From contig NZ_CP015401.2 in the NCBI RefSeq assembly GCF_001688725.2, positions 4,720,001-4,784,000 of the forward strand: 64,000 bases of DNA, read 5' to 3'. Source of the DNA: Bacteroides caecimuris. GTDB taxonomy: Bacteria > Bacteroidota > Bacteroidia > Bacteroidales > Bacteroidaceae. The notes under the pieces were generated by a model. It searched no databases, had not been told where the DNA came from, and was given only the letters and a program-made list of their open reading frames with translations. Positions 36,107-44,892 of the stretch are shown here, piece after piece. Made by a program: the position numbers and the translations under genes. Each line of letters opens with the position of its first letter. The stretch's first letter is position 1.

Positions 36107-37213
36107 CTAATTGATTGGAGAACCAGATGGCTTTGCCATGGGTTCTTCTTTTTTTTGTGGTATTCCCAGTACAGGCATCCCATCTTTGTCCCACTCTATT
36201 TTTTGCAAGCGGGGAGAACGTGAGTCTATGGCACCCGGAGCATCGTTGGGTACCTGACGGGCATGATAAAGCATATAACATTCCTTTCCATCCGGTGAAG
36301 AGGTGAAAGAGATGCCGCCGGGGCCAAAAACTTCATTCTCCGGGTCCTGCATAAATACAGGTGTCGGATGTTTTTTCCAGGAAGCAGGATCCAACAGGTT
36401 GGCATTGGCGTCTGCTGTCAGTAATCCTACACAATAATAGGGAGTCCAGCTACCGCTGGCGGAATAAAAAATGCACACTTTGTCTTTGTTCTTCGGTTGG
36501 AAGAAATGAGGTGCTTCGTTCACATGGATCGGATAGGCAGTTTTGCTACCATCGGGATTCACCCATTGACACTCCCATTCATATTCAGGTTTGGAAATCA
36601 GGACTCTATCAGAAGAAAGGGTCCACGGATTTTCCATCGAAGCGATGTAAATACATTGTGTCTCGCTGTCAATCCTTCGTTTTTGCCATCCGCACCAAAT
36701 CATGTAACGCTGTCCGTTGTGTTCGAAAGTACTTGCATGAATCGCCCAGTTGTTATCTTTGTCGGTCGGGATACGGCCTTTCATGACAAATTTACCCTCT
36801 GTAGGAATAGCCGCATCGTTTTCAATCACATAAATCTGGTGATTGTCCATATTACCATCGTCTGCTGCGAAGTAAATATACCATTTGTTGTTGATGCGAT
36901 GCATCTCGGGAGCCCATAAGTGATGGGAATTACTGGGGTCGGTTGGTATCCATACTGACCTTTCTAGACTGTCATTCAGATTTGTTATGTCATTGGTTTC
37001 CCAAAGCATGATTCTGTTTTCAGAGCCTTGCGTATAATAATATTTCCCTTTATAAAAAACAGCCCATGGCTCTGCTCCTCTTTCACGTAGCGGATTTGTA
37101 TAAGTAGCTCCTGTTACGGCTTCCTTTTCCGGTTCTGTTTTCTTCTTGGTAGGTTGACAGGATGCACAAATAATTATTAAAAGTACGGTTAAGAATAACA
37201 ATCTGCTTCTCAT
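36107..37213 (-). CDS. GH43-type lipoprotein
   Basis: The lipoprotein of 368 residues has a signal ending LLIIICASC. Five-bladed-propeller features are seen: AEPWAVFYKGKYYYTQG, HLWAPEMHRINNKWYIYFAA, NNWAIHASTFEHNGQRYMIWCGW and EVFGPGGISFT. These fit a GH43 arabinofuranosidase or xylosidase, although the exact catalytic triad is less canonical than in the next gene. It is divergent from the GH43 at 37378, sharing a 164-bp control region, and convergent with GH115. A TTTCTTTG box (37240-37247, minus) may be its -7 element. Confidence 0.8.
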   Translation of the reverse strand: MRSRLLFLTVLLIIICASCQPTKKKTEPEKEAVTGATYTNPLRERGAEPWAVFYKGKYYYTQGSENRIMLWETNDITNLNDSLERSVWIPTDPSNSHHLWAPEMHRINNKWYIYFAADDGNMDNHQIYVIENDAAIPTEGKFVMKGRIPTDKDNNWAIHASTFEHNGQRYMIWCGWQKRRIDSETQCIYIASMENPWTLSSDRVLISKPEYEWECQWVNPDGSKTAYPIHVNEAPHFFQPKNKDKVCIFYSASGSWTPYYCVGLLTADANANLLDPASWKKHPTPVFMQDPENEVFGPGGISFTSSPDGKECYMLYHARQVPNDAPGAIDSRSPRLQKIEWDKDGMPVLGIPQKKEEPMAKPSGSPIN

Positions 37214-37283
37214 GGTATTTTTACTTAATAATGATATTGCAAAGAAAGCATAAAATCTTGATAAATCATCTTTTTTTTTGCAG

Positions 37284-37350
37284 ATTGGTTAGTATTTATC
37301 CTTAATTGGTTTGTATTTATTGAATTTCTAACTGTTTTTTCTCATCTTTG
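37284..37350 (+). promoter_or_regulatory. Direct-repeat operator and promoter of the GH43 gene at 37378
   Basis: ATTGGTTAGTATTTAT (37284) and ATTGGTTTGTATTTAT (37305) differ by one base and are exactly 21 bp apart. TTG at 37320-37322 and CATCTTTG at 37343-37350, with 20 bases between, form the promoter. The operator touches the -33 element, as expected for activation. It also lies between two divergent GH43 genes. Confidence 0.72.
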
Positions 37351-37377
37351 CAGCACGAACTTTAAAATAGATATTGT

Positions 37378-38376
37378 ATGAAACTGAAGCACCTTATTAT
37401 TCTTCTTAGTATTATTTGCTGTTCCCAGTCTGTATTTGGACAAAAAGCCAATCGACAACCGAAGACGAGTGGCAATCCTGTATTTCCGGGATGGTATGCC
37501 GATCCGGAAGGAGTTGTATTTGGAGATGAATACTGGATTTATCCTACCTATTCGGCACCTTATGACGAACAGACTTTCATGGATGCCTTCTCGTCTAAAG
37601 ACCTGGTGAACTGGACAAAGCATCCGAAAGTATTATCAAAAGAGAATATCAGTTGGTTTAAACGTGCTTTGTGGGCACCTGCCGTGATTCATGCGAATGA
37701 TAAATATTATATATTCTTCGGTGCGAATGATATTCAAAGCAATAATGAACTGGGCGGTATTGGTGTAGCTGTCGCCGACAACCCAGCCGGACCATTTAAA
37801 GATGCGTTAGGCAAACCTCTGATTGATAAATTTGTAAATGGTGCGCAACCGATCGATCAGTTTGTTTACAAAGATGATGACGGGCAATATTATATGTATT
37901 ATGGTGGCTGGGGACATTGTAATATGGTCAAACTCGCCCCGGACTTGTTGAGCATCGTGCCGTTTGAAGATGGTACCCTTTATAAGGAAGTAACCCCCGA
38001 AAAATATGTAGAGGGACCTTTTATGTTGAAACGTAACGGAAAATACTATTTTATGTGGTCGGAAGGCGGTTGGACCGGACCGGATTATTGCGTTGCTTAT
38101 GCCATTGCCGACTCACCGTTCGGACCCTTCAAAAGAGAAGCAAAAATATTACAGAGAGATCCCAATGTTGGAACAGGTGCAGGCCATCATTCAGTGGTCA
38201 AAGGACCGGGAAAGGACGAATGGTACATCGTTTATCATCGCCATCCATTGGGTGAAACGGATGGAAATGCTCGTGTGACTTGCGTTGACCGTATGTACTT
38301 TGATAAAGATGGAAAAATAAAACCCATAAAGATGACTTTCGAGGGAGTAAAAGCCAGTCCCTTGAAGCGAAAATAA
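37378..38376 (+). CDS. GH43-family glycosidase (arabinosidase/xylosidase type)
   Basis: This secreted protein of 332 residues has a signal MKLKHLIILLSIICCSQSVFGQ. The GH43 triad is visible: base D42 in GWYADPEGV, the pKa-modulating D in QPIDQFVYKDDDGQYYMYYG, and acid E in YVEGPFMLKRNGKYYFMWSEGGW. It is close in length to single-domain GH43 enzymes, with no added carbohydrate-binding module. Substrate could be arabinan, arabinoxylan or arabinogalactan side chains. A strong terminator follows, so it is probably monocistronic under the 37284 operator. Confidence 0.92.
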   Translation: MKLKHLIILLSIICCSQSVFGQKANRQPKTSGNPVFPGWYADPEGVVFGDEYWIYPTYSAPYDEQTFMDAFSSKDLVNWTKHPKVLSKENISWFKRALWAPAVIHANDKYYIFFGANDIQSNNELGGIGVAVADNPAGPFKDALGKPLIDKFVNGAQPIDQFVYKDDDGQYYMYYGGWGHCNMVKLAPDLLSIVPFEDGTLYKEVTPEKYVEGPFMLKRNGKYYFMWSEGGWTGPDYCVAYAIADSPFGPFKREAKILQRDPNVGTGAGHHSVVKGPGKDEWYIVYHRHPLGETDGNARVTCVDRMYFDKDGKIKPIKMTFEGVKASPLKRK

Positions 38377-38416
38377 GTTCAGTCCGGAAATAATTAGTTA
38401 TATATTTCTGTCCATA

Positions 38417-38497
38417 GGGATGGAGTAAAATGTTCCCCTTATCTTTAGTCGTCAGACAAAGTAAGGGGAATATTTATTACTCAATCCCTTGTTTTTT
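38417..38497 (+). terminator. Extended hairpin terminator after GH43
   Basis: A long imperfect stem combines an outer GGGAT..GAGTAA with TTACTC.ATCCC and an inner TTCCCCTTA with TAAGGGGAA, followed by TTGTTTTTTT. It separates the GH43 transcript from the next promoter. Confidence 0.8.
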
Positions 38498-38513
38498 TAT
38501 TGTAAAAAGGCGT

Positions 38514-38581
38514 TTTGGTTTGTATTTGTTCTTTATTGAATAGTTTTTTTCGTTCTTTTTCGGCTATTTCTGCAATCTTTG
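38514..38581 (+). promoter_or_regulatory. Direct-repeat operator and promoter of the GH76-DUF4965-GH92 operon
   Basis: TTTGGTTTGTATTTGT (38514) and ATTGAATAGTTTTTTT (38535) are 21 bp apart. A -7-like AATCTTTG begins at 38574, 39 bp after the second half-site. Confidence 0.65.
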
Positions 38582-38615
38582 TAACAGGAAAAATACTATA
38601 AACTTATAAACTATC

Positions 38616-39875
38616 ATGAAAGGCAAAATTCTTTTGGCTCTGACGTTGTTATTGGGAGCATCAACTACTATGTGGGCAGTCGGTAATTTAGGAAAAGCAA
38701 ACCAGAAGAAGCACGCATATACAAATAAAGATGTATGGGCGGCTTATGAAGGATTTAACAATACACTACTAGACTCTAATAAATATATTTATAAAACAAA
38801 TACCTCTTATCCGAGCGCTGTTGACCGTGGCAATGGAGCAGCGGCTATCTGGTGCCAGCCTATTTATTGGGACATGGCGATGAATGCCTATAAACTGGCA
38901 AAGGCACAGAAAGACAAAAAGAAGACAAGTTATTATAAAACACTTTGCGAAAAAATATTCGCAGGGAACAAAGCGCAATATTGCCAGTTCGATTTTGATG
39001 ATAACAACGAAAACACCGGCTGGTTCATCTACGATGACATCATGTGGTGGACTATCAGCTTGGCACGCGGCTACGAACTTTTTGGAGTGGATGAATATCT
39101 GAAACTCTCGGAAGCCAGTTTCAAACGGGTATGGTATGGCTCGGAAAAAGTGGGTGATACAGGCTCGTATGACAAAGAAAACGGAGGTATGTTCTGGCAA
39201 TGGCAACCTATTCGGAATCCAAAACCGAATAAATTCGGTGATGGAAAGATGGCATGCATCAACTTTCCGACAGTTGTTGCAGCATTAACCCTTTATAATA
39301 ACGTGCCTGAAAATAGAAAAGAATCGACCGACAAACGACCGGATTATCAGACGAAGGCTCAATATCTTGCCAAAGGTAAAGAAATCTATGAATGGGGAGT
39401 GGAAAATCTCTTGGATAAAGCAACAGGAAAGATTGCCGATAGCCGTCATGGAAATGGCAATCCCGCCTGGAAAGCACATGTATACAACCAGGCAACCTTT
39501 ATCGGAGCGTCCATACTGCTTTATAAGGCGACCGGAGAGAAGCGTTATCTCGACAATGCTATTCTGGCAGCAGATTATACAGTGAAAGATATGTCTGCAG
39601 AACACAAAGTGCTACCTTTCGAAGGGGGTATTGAACAGGGCATTTATACTGCCATCTTTGCGGAGTACATGGCATGGTTGGTATATGATTGCGGACAAAC
39701 CCAATATCTCCCGTTCCTGAAACGTACCATCGAAACAGGTTGGGCAAACAGAGACGAGACACGGAATGTATGTGGAGGCGAATACTATAAAAAGTTGCCG
39801 GAAGGTGCGGAAATCGACAGCTATTCTGCTTCCGGTATACCGGCATTGATGCTTTTGTTTCCGGCTAAGAAATAA
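38616..39875 (+). CDS. GH76 endo-alpha-1,6-mannanase-like enzyme
   Basis: This secreted protein of 419 residues has a signal peptide (MKGKILLALTLLLGASTTMWA). It has the alpha/alpha-six-barrel features of GH76: NGAAAIWCQPIYWDMAMNAYK, the catalytic Asp pair D140-D141 in GWFIYDDIMWWTISLARGYELFG, and YDKENGGMFWQW. Characterised members cut the alpha-1,6-mannan backbone of fungal cell walls. It heads an operon with DUF4965 (55 bp later) and GH92 (11 bp further), so a mannose-containing substrate is likely for this unit. Confidence 0.9.
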   Translation: MKGKILLALTLLLGASTTMWAVGNLGKANQKKHAYTNKDVWAAYEGFNNTLLDSNKYIYKTNTSYPSAVDRGNGAAAIWCQPIYWDMAMNAYKLAKAQKDKKKTSYYKTLCEKIFAGNKAQYCQFDFDDNNENTGWFIYDDIMWWTISLARGYELFGVDEYLKLSEASFKRVWYGSEKVGDTGSYDKENGGMFWQWQPIRNPKPNKFGDGKMACINFPTVVAALTLYNNVPENRKESTDKRPDYQTKAQYLAKGKEIYEWGVENLLDKATGKIADSRHGNGNPAWKAHVYNQATFIGASILLYKATGEKRYLDNAILAADYTVKDMSAEHKVLPFEGGIEQGIYTAIFAEYMAWLVYDCGQTQYLPFLKRTIETGWANRDETRNVCGGEYYKKLPEGAEIDSYSASGIPALMLLFPAKK

Positions 39876-39930
39876 ATAGAAAACGACAGAAATTGCGTAA
39901 AATAGATTAAATAAACAGGTGATTTAAATT

Positions 39931-42408
39931 ATGAAACAACAACTGATGATGCTGTTGCTGGGAACAGCTTCTGTACTTTGTAGCTGTGAGACCCAGGTAG
40001 AGCAGCACGAAAAGAATGAATTACGTGCTCCGGCATATCCGCTGGTGACAATTGATCCTTATACTAGTGCATGGTCTACTACGGACAATCTATACGACAG
40101 TCCTGTAAAACATTGGACTGGCAAGGATTTCTCTTTACTTGGTGTTGCCAAAGTAGACGGACAAACCTACCGTTTCATGGGAACGGAAGAGCTGGAACTG
40201 CGTCCTTTGGTGAAGACATCCGAACAAGGTAGCTGGACAGGAAAGTATACCACACAACAACCAGCTGACGGATGGCAGAATATCGGATTCGATGATAAAG
40301 CCTGGAAAGAAGGCGAAGCAGCCTTCGGAACCATGGAGAATGAGCATACAGCCAAAACCCAATGGGGAGAAGAATTTATCTGGGTACGCCGGGTAGCTGA
40401 TATTCAGGAAGACTTGACAGGAAAGAATGTATATCTTGAATTCTCTCACGACGATGATGCCATTATTTATATCAACGGCATCAAGGTAGTGGATACAGGA
40501 AATGCTTGTAAAAAGAACGAACGGGTGAAACTGTCGGAAGAAGTAGTAGCTTCTTTGAAACCGGGGGAGAATCTGATTGCAGGTTATTGTCATAACCGGG
40601 TAGGAAACGGACTGCTGGATTTCGGATTGCTGGTAGAATTGGACGGTTACCGTTCTTTCCATCAAGCAGCACAACAAACTTCTGTAGACGTACAACCCAT
40701 GCAGACTTATTATACATTTACTTGCGGTCCGGTAGATTTGAAACTGACATTTACCGCTCCTATGTTTATGGATAATCTGGACTTGTTGTCGCGTCCGGTC
40801 AACTATATTTCTTATGAAGTAGCTTCCAATGACGGTCAGAAACATCAGGTTGAGTTGTATTTCGAGGCAGCTCCTCAATGGGCGCTTGACCAACCTCACC
40901 AAGAATCTGTTGCCGACAGCTTTACTGACGGTAATTTGTTATTCCTTTGTACCGGAAGCCGCAATCAGGAGATTTTGAAGAAAAAAGGTGATGATTTACG
41001 TATCGACTGGGGACATTTCTATCTGGCAGCTGAAAAGGAAAACAGCACTTGTGCGATCGGTGACGGCAGAGAACTGCGTAAGAGCTTCCTTGATAATAAA
41101 TTAGAAGCTCCTACTACAAACGGTTATGATAAACTGGCGTTGGTACGTTCATTGGGCGAAACAGAAAAGACCGATGGTCACCTGCTGATCGGATATGATG
41201 ATATTTACTCTATCCAATATTTTGGTGATAACCTGCGTCCTTACTGGAACCGTGAGGGCAATGAAACGATTGTTTCCCAATTCCAGGAAGCAGAGAAAGA
41301 ATACAAGACACTGATGCAGAACAGTGCTGCTTTCGACAAGAAACTGATGGAAGAAGCTACTGCTGCCGGTGGACGTAAATATGCCGAACTTTGTGCATTG
41401 GCTTATCGTCAGGCATTGGCTGCACACAAACTGGTACAGGCTCCGAACGGCGACTTGGTATTCCTTTCTAAGGAGAACTTCAGTAATGGTTCCATCGGAA
41501 CAGTCGACCTGACTTATCCGGGAGCTCCGTTGCTTTTATACTACAATCCGGAATTGGTGAAAGCCACCATGAACCATATCTTCTATTATAGCGAAAGCGG
41601 AAAATGGGCGAAACCATTTGCTGCACATGATGTGGGTACTTATCCATTGGCTAACGGCCAGACTTATGGCGGCGATATGCCGGTAGAAGAATCGGGTAAT
41701 ATGGTAGTATTGGCTGCTGCCATTGCAAAGATGGAAGGCAATGCAGATTACGCACAGAAACATTGGGAAACCCTGACCACATGGACAGACTATCTGGTAG
41801 AGAACGGACTTGATCCTGCCAACCAGCTTTGTACCGATGACTTTGCAGGACACTTTGCACACAATGCCAACCTTTCTATCAAAGCAATCATGGGTATTGC
41901 TTCGTACGGTTATCTGGCAGATATGCTGGGCAAAAAAGACGTGGCTGAAAAGTACACACAGAAAGCGAAAGAAATGGCTGCCGAATGGGTGAAAATGGCT
42001 GATGATGGTGACCACTACCGTCTCACATTTGACAAACCGGGAACATGGAGCCAGAAGTATAACTTGGTGTGGGATAAACTGTTGAATCTGCAAATCTTCC
42101 CTAAAAATGTTGCAGAAACGGAAATAGCTTACTATCTTTCGAAGCAAAATAAATATGGTCTTCCGTTGGATAACCGTGAAACATACACCAAGACCGACTG
42201 GATCATGTGGACAGCTACATTGGCAAATGACAAAGCTACCTTTGAGAAATTTATCGAACCCATGTACCTGTTTATGAACGTGACACCTAACCGTGTTCCG
42301 ATGTCCGACTGGGTATTTACAGACGAACCGAATCAAAGAGGCTTCCAGGCACGTTCCGTTGTAGGTGGATATTATATCAAAATGCTTGAAGGAAAACTGA
42401 TTAAATAA
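39931..42408 (+). CDS. DUF4965-family (glutaminase-A-like) lipoprotein, second copy type
   Basis: This protein of 825 residues has a lipoprotein signal ending TASVLCSC. It has the same domain order as the protein at 2169: DUF4964-like start (IDPYTSAWSTTDNLYDSPVKHWTG), galactose-binding-like insert (~85-215), and DUF5127/DUF4965 with the C-terminal barrel (GGDMPVEESGNMVVLAAAIAK, CTDDFAGHFAHNANLSIKAIMG, DWIMWTATLAND). It is an anciently diverged paralogue, not part of the 592-bp repeat family. Placement between GH76 and GH92 suggests a role in the same glycan pathway; hydrolytic activity on glutamine, as the family name implies, is unproven. Confidence 0.85.
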   Translation: MKQQLMMLLLGTASVLCSCETQVEQHEKNELRAPAYPLVTIDPYTSAWSTTDNLYDSPVKHWTGKDFSLLGVAKVDGQTYRFMGTEELELRPLVKTSEQGSWTGKYTTQQPADGWQNIGFDDKAWKEGEAAFGTMENEHTAKTQWGEEFIWVRRVADIQEDLTGKNVYLEFSHDDDAIIYINGIKVVDTGNACKKNERVKLSEEVVASLKPGENLIAGYCHNRVGNGLLDFGLLVELDGYRSFHQAAQQTSVDVQPMQTYYTFTCGPVDLKLTFTAPMFMDNLDLLSRPVNYISYEVASNDGQKHQVELYFEAAPQWALDQPHQESVADSFTDGNLLFLCTGSRNQEILKKKGDDLRIDWGHFYLAAEKENSTCAIGDGRELRKSFLDNKLEAPTTNGYDKLALVRSLGETEKTDGHLLIGYDDIYSIQYFGDNLRPYWNREGNETIVSQFQEAEKEYKTLMQNSAAFDKKLMEEATAAGGRKYAELCALAYRQALAAHKLVQAPNGDLVFLSKENFSNGSIGTVDLTYPGAPLLLYYNPELVKATMNHIFYYSESGKWAKPFAAHDVGTYPLANGQTYGGDMPVEESGNMVVLAAAIAKMEGNADYAQKHWETLTTWTDYLVENGLDPANQLCTDDFAGHFAHNANLSIKAIMGIASYGYLADMLGKKDVAEKYTQKAKEMAAEWVKMADDGDHYRLTFDKPGTWSQKYNLVWDKLLNLQIFPKNVAETEIAYYLSKQNKYGLPLDNRETYTKTDWIMWTATLANDKATFEKFIEPMYLFMNVTPNRVPMSDWVFTDEPNQRGFQARSVVGGYYIKMLEGKLIK

Positions 42409-42419
42409 AACAAAATACC

Positions 42420-44711
42420 ATGAAGAAACTAGCTCTATTCGCTTTTACGCTACTTAGTGCATGGAGTATGACTGCAAAAACAATTACCGGACCGGTGGAC
42501 TATGTTAGTCCGCTGGTTGGTACGCAGTCAAAGCACGCATTATCTACCGGAAATACTTACCCTGCCATTGCGCTGCCCTGGGGAATGAACTTTTGGGTTC
42601 CGCAGACTGGTAAAATGGGAGATGGATGGACCTATACGTATGACGCTGACAAGATCAGAGGATTCAAACAAACCCATCAGCCAAGTCCTTGGATCAATGA
42701 TTACGGTCAATTTGCCATCATGCCGGTAACCGGTAAGGCAGTCTTTAATCAGGATGAGCGTGCCAGTTGGTTCTCTCACAAAGCTGAAACGGCTACTCCT
42801 TATTATTATAAGGTATATCTTGCCGACCATGATGTAGTGACCGAAATTGCTCCGACAGAGAGAGCGGCTGCTTTCCGTTTCACTTTCCCTGAAAACGACC
42901 ACTCTTATGTAGTGGTAGACGCCTTCGATAGAGGTTCGTTTGTGAAAGTAATCCCTTCGGAAAACAAGATTATCGGTTATACCACAAAAAACAGCGGTGG
43001 TGTTCCTGCCAACTTTAAAAACTACTTTGTACTGGTATTCGACAAACCGTTTACTTATACGGCTGCCGTAGCCGGCGGTGTGATCGACACCAACAAACTG
43101 GAAGCGACAGACAATCATGCTGGTGCACTGATCGGTTTCAAAACCCGCAAGGGCGAACAGGTAAATGTGCGTGTAGCTTCCTCTTTTATCAGCCCTGAAC
43201 AGGCGGAACTGAACTTGAAAGAGCTGGGTACGGACAACATTGAACAGATTGCTGCGAAAGGCCGCAAGGTATGGAACGAAGTTCTGGGACGTATCGAAGT
43301 GAAAGACGATGATATCGACCATTTGCGTACTTTCTACTCTTGTTTGTATCGTTCGGTATTGTTCCCCAGAAGTTTCTACGAGATAGATGCTAAAGGAGAC
43401 GTGATGCACTACAGCCCTTATAACGGCGAAGTACTTCCGGGATATATGTTTACCGATACCGGTTTCTGGGATACGTTCCGTTGTCTGTTCCCATTCCTTA
43501 ACCTGATGTATCCATCCATGAATACAAAGATGCAGGAAGGATTGGCGAACACTTATAAAGAAAGCGGATTCCTGCCGGAATGGGCAAGTCCGGGACACAG
43601 AGGTTGCATGGTTGGAAACAACTCCGCTTCCGTAGTTGCCGATGCCTACCTGAAAGGATTGAAAGGATACGATATCGAGACATTGTGGGAAGCCGTGAAA
43701 CACGGAGCGAATGCAGTGCATCCGAACGTTCGTTCTACCGGACGATTAGGATATGAGTATTACAATAAATTGGGATATGTACCTTATAATGTAGGTATTA
43801 ACGAGAATGCAGCCCGTACACTGGAATATGCATACGATGACTGGTGTATCTATCAATTGGGTAAAGCCTTGAAGAAACCGAAAAAAGAGATTGAAATCTT
43901 TGCAAAGCGTGCAATGAATTATAAGAATCTCTACGATCCCGAACACAAACTGATGCGTGGCAAGAATGAAGACGGTACGTTCCAGTCTCCGTTCAATCCG
44001 TTGAAGTGGGGGGATGCCTTTACGGAAGGTAATAGCTGGCATTATACCTGGTCGGTATTCCACGATCCTCAAGGTCTGATCGACCTGATGGGCGGTAAAG
44101 ACGGATTCAACCAGATGATGGACTCTGTATTTATTCTCCCTCCGATTTTCGATGACAGCTATTATGGCGGTGTTATTCACGAAATCCGTGAAATGCAGAT
44201 TATGAATATGGGTAACTATGCACATGGCAACCAACCGATTCAGCACATGCTCTATATGTACAACTATTCCGGTCAACCCTGGAAAGCGCAACATTGGATT
44301 CGTGAAGCGATGGACAAACTTTATACTCCGGCTCCCGACGGTTATTGCGGTGATGAAGACAACGGCCAGACTTCTGCCTGGTATGTATTCTCGGCAATGG
44401 GATTCTATCCGGTATGTCCGGGTACGGATGAATATGTCTTGGGTACTCCTTACTTCAAGGAGATGAAGCTACATCTGGAAAACGGAAAGACGGTGACGAT
44501 CTCCGCTCCGAATAACGGAGACGACAAGCGTTACATTTCATCAATGACATTGAACGGCAAAGAATATACTAAAAACTACCTGACCCATCAGGACCTGTTG
44601 AATGGCGCTAGCATTTCTTACAAGATGGATGCGAAACCCAATCAGCAACGTGGTACTAAAGAAGCCGATTTCCCTTATTCTTTCTCTAACGAGTTAAAAA
44701 AGAAGAAGTAA
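42420..44711 (+). CDS. GH92 alpha-mannosidase
   Basis: This secreted protein of 763 residues has a signal peptide MKKLALFAFTLLSAWSMTAK. Typical GH92 motifs are present: VDYVSPLVGTQS, TYPAIALPWGMNFW, GFKQTHQPSPWINDYG, DTGFWDTFRC, WHYTWSVFHDPQGL and the catalytic-region DEDNGQTSAWYVFSAMGFYPVCPG. GH92 enzymes are calcium-dependent exo-alpha-mannosidases (1,2, 1,3 and others). It is the third gene of the GH76 operon; a palindromic element follows its stop. Confidence 0.95.
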   Translation: MKKLALFAFTLLSAWSMTAKTITGPVDYVSPLVGTQSKHALSTGNTYPAIALPWGMNFWVPQTGKMGDGWTYTYDADKIRGFKQTHQPSPWINDYGQFAIMPVTGKAVFNQDERASWFSHKAETATPYYYKVYLADHDVVTEIAPTERAAAFRFTFPENDHSYVVVDAFDRGSFVKVIPSENKIIGYTTKNSGGVPANFKNYFVLVFDKPFTYTAAVAGGVIDTNKLEATDNHAGALIGFKTRKGEQVNVRVASSFISPEQAELNLKELGTDNIEQIAAKGRKVWNEVLGRIEVKDDDIDHLRTFYSCLYRSVLFPRSFYEIDAKGDVMHYSPYNGEVLPGYMFTDTGFWDTFRCLFPFLNLMYPSMNTKMQEGLANTYKESGFLPEWASPGHRGCMVGNNSASVVADAYLKGLKGYDIETLWEAVKHGANAVHPNVRSTGRLGYEYYNKLGYVPYNVGINENAARTLEYAYDDWCIYQLGKALKKPKKEIEIFAKRAMNYKNLYDPEHKLMRGKNEDGTFQSPFNPLKWGDAFTEGNSWHYTWSVFHDPQGLIDLMGGKDGFNQMMDSVFILPPIFDDSYYGGVIHEIREMQIMNMGNYAHGNQPIQHMLYMYNYSGQPWKAQHWIREAMDKLYTPAPDGYCGDEDNGQTSAWYVFSAMGFYPVCPGTDEYVLGTPYFKEMKLHLENGKTVTISAPNNGDDKRYISSMTLNGKEYTKNYLTHQDLLNGASISYKMDAKPNQQRGTKEADFPYSFSNELKKKK

Positions 44712-44771
44712 TCATGAAGCAACCAATCAGATATTAAATAGTATACAGTAATATGCTGACATAGTAAATTG

Positions 44772-44850
44772 AACGCGGATAACGCGGATGATGCGGCTCT
44801 TTTTCTGATGCAAAATCAGAAAAAACGTGTTATCCGCGTCGTCTGCATCT
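44772..44850. repeat. REP-like palindromic element after GH92
   Basis: An inner perfect stem, TTTTTCTGAT with ATCAGAAAAA, is flanked by arms rich in CGCGGAT repeats (GCGGATAAC on the left, GTTATCCGC on the right). The repeated CGCGGAT words resemble extragenic palindromes. It may end the GH76 operon transcript. Confidence 0.65.
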
Positions 44851-44892
44851 AAATATGAATAGCTGAAAACTAATATAAAAAAAAATTGTATC

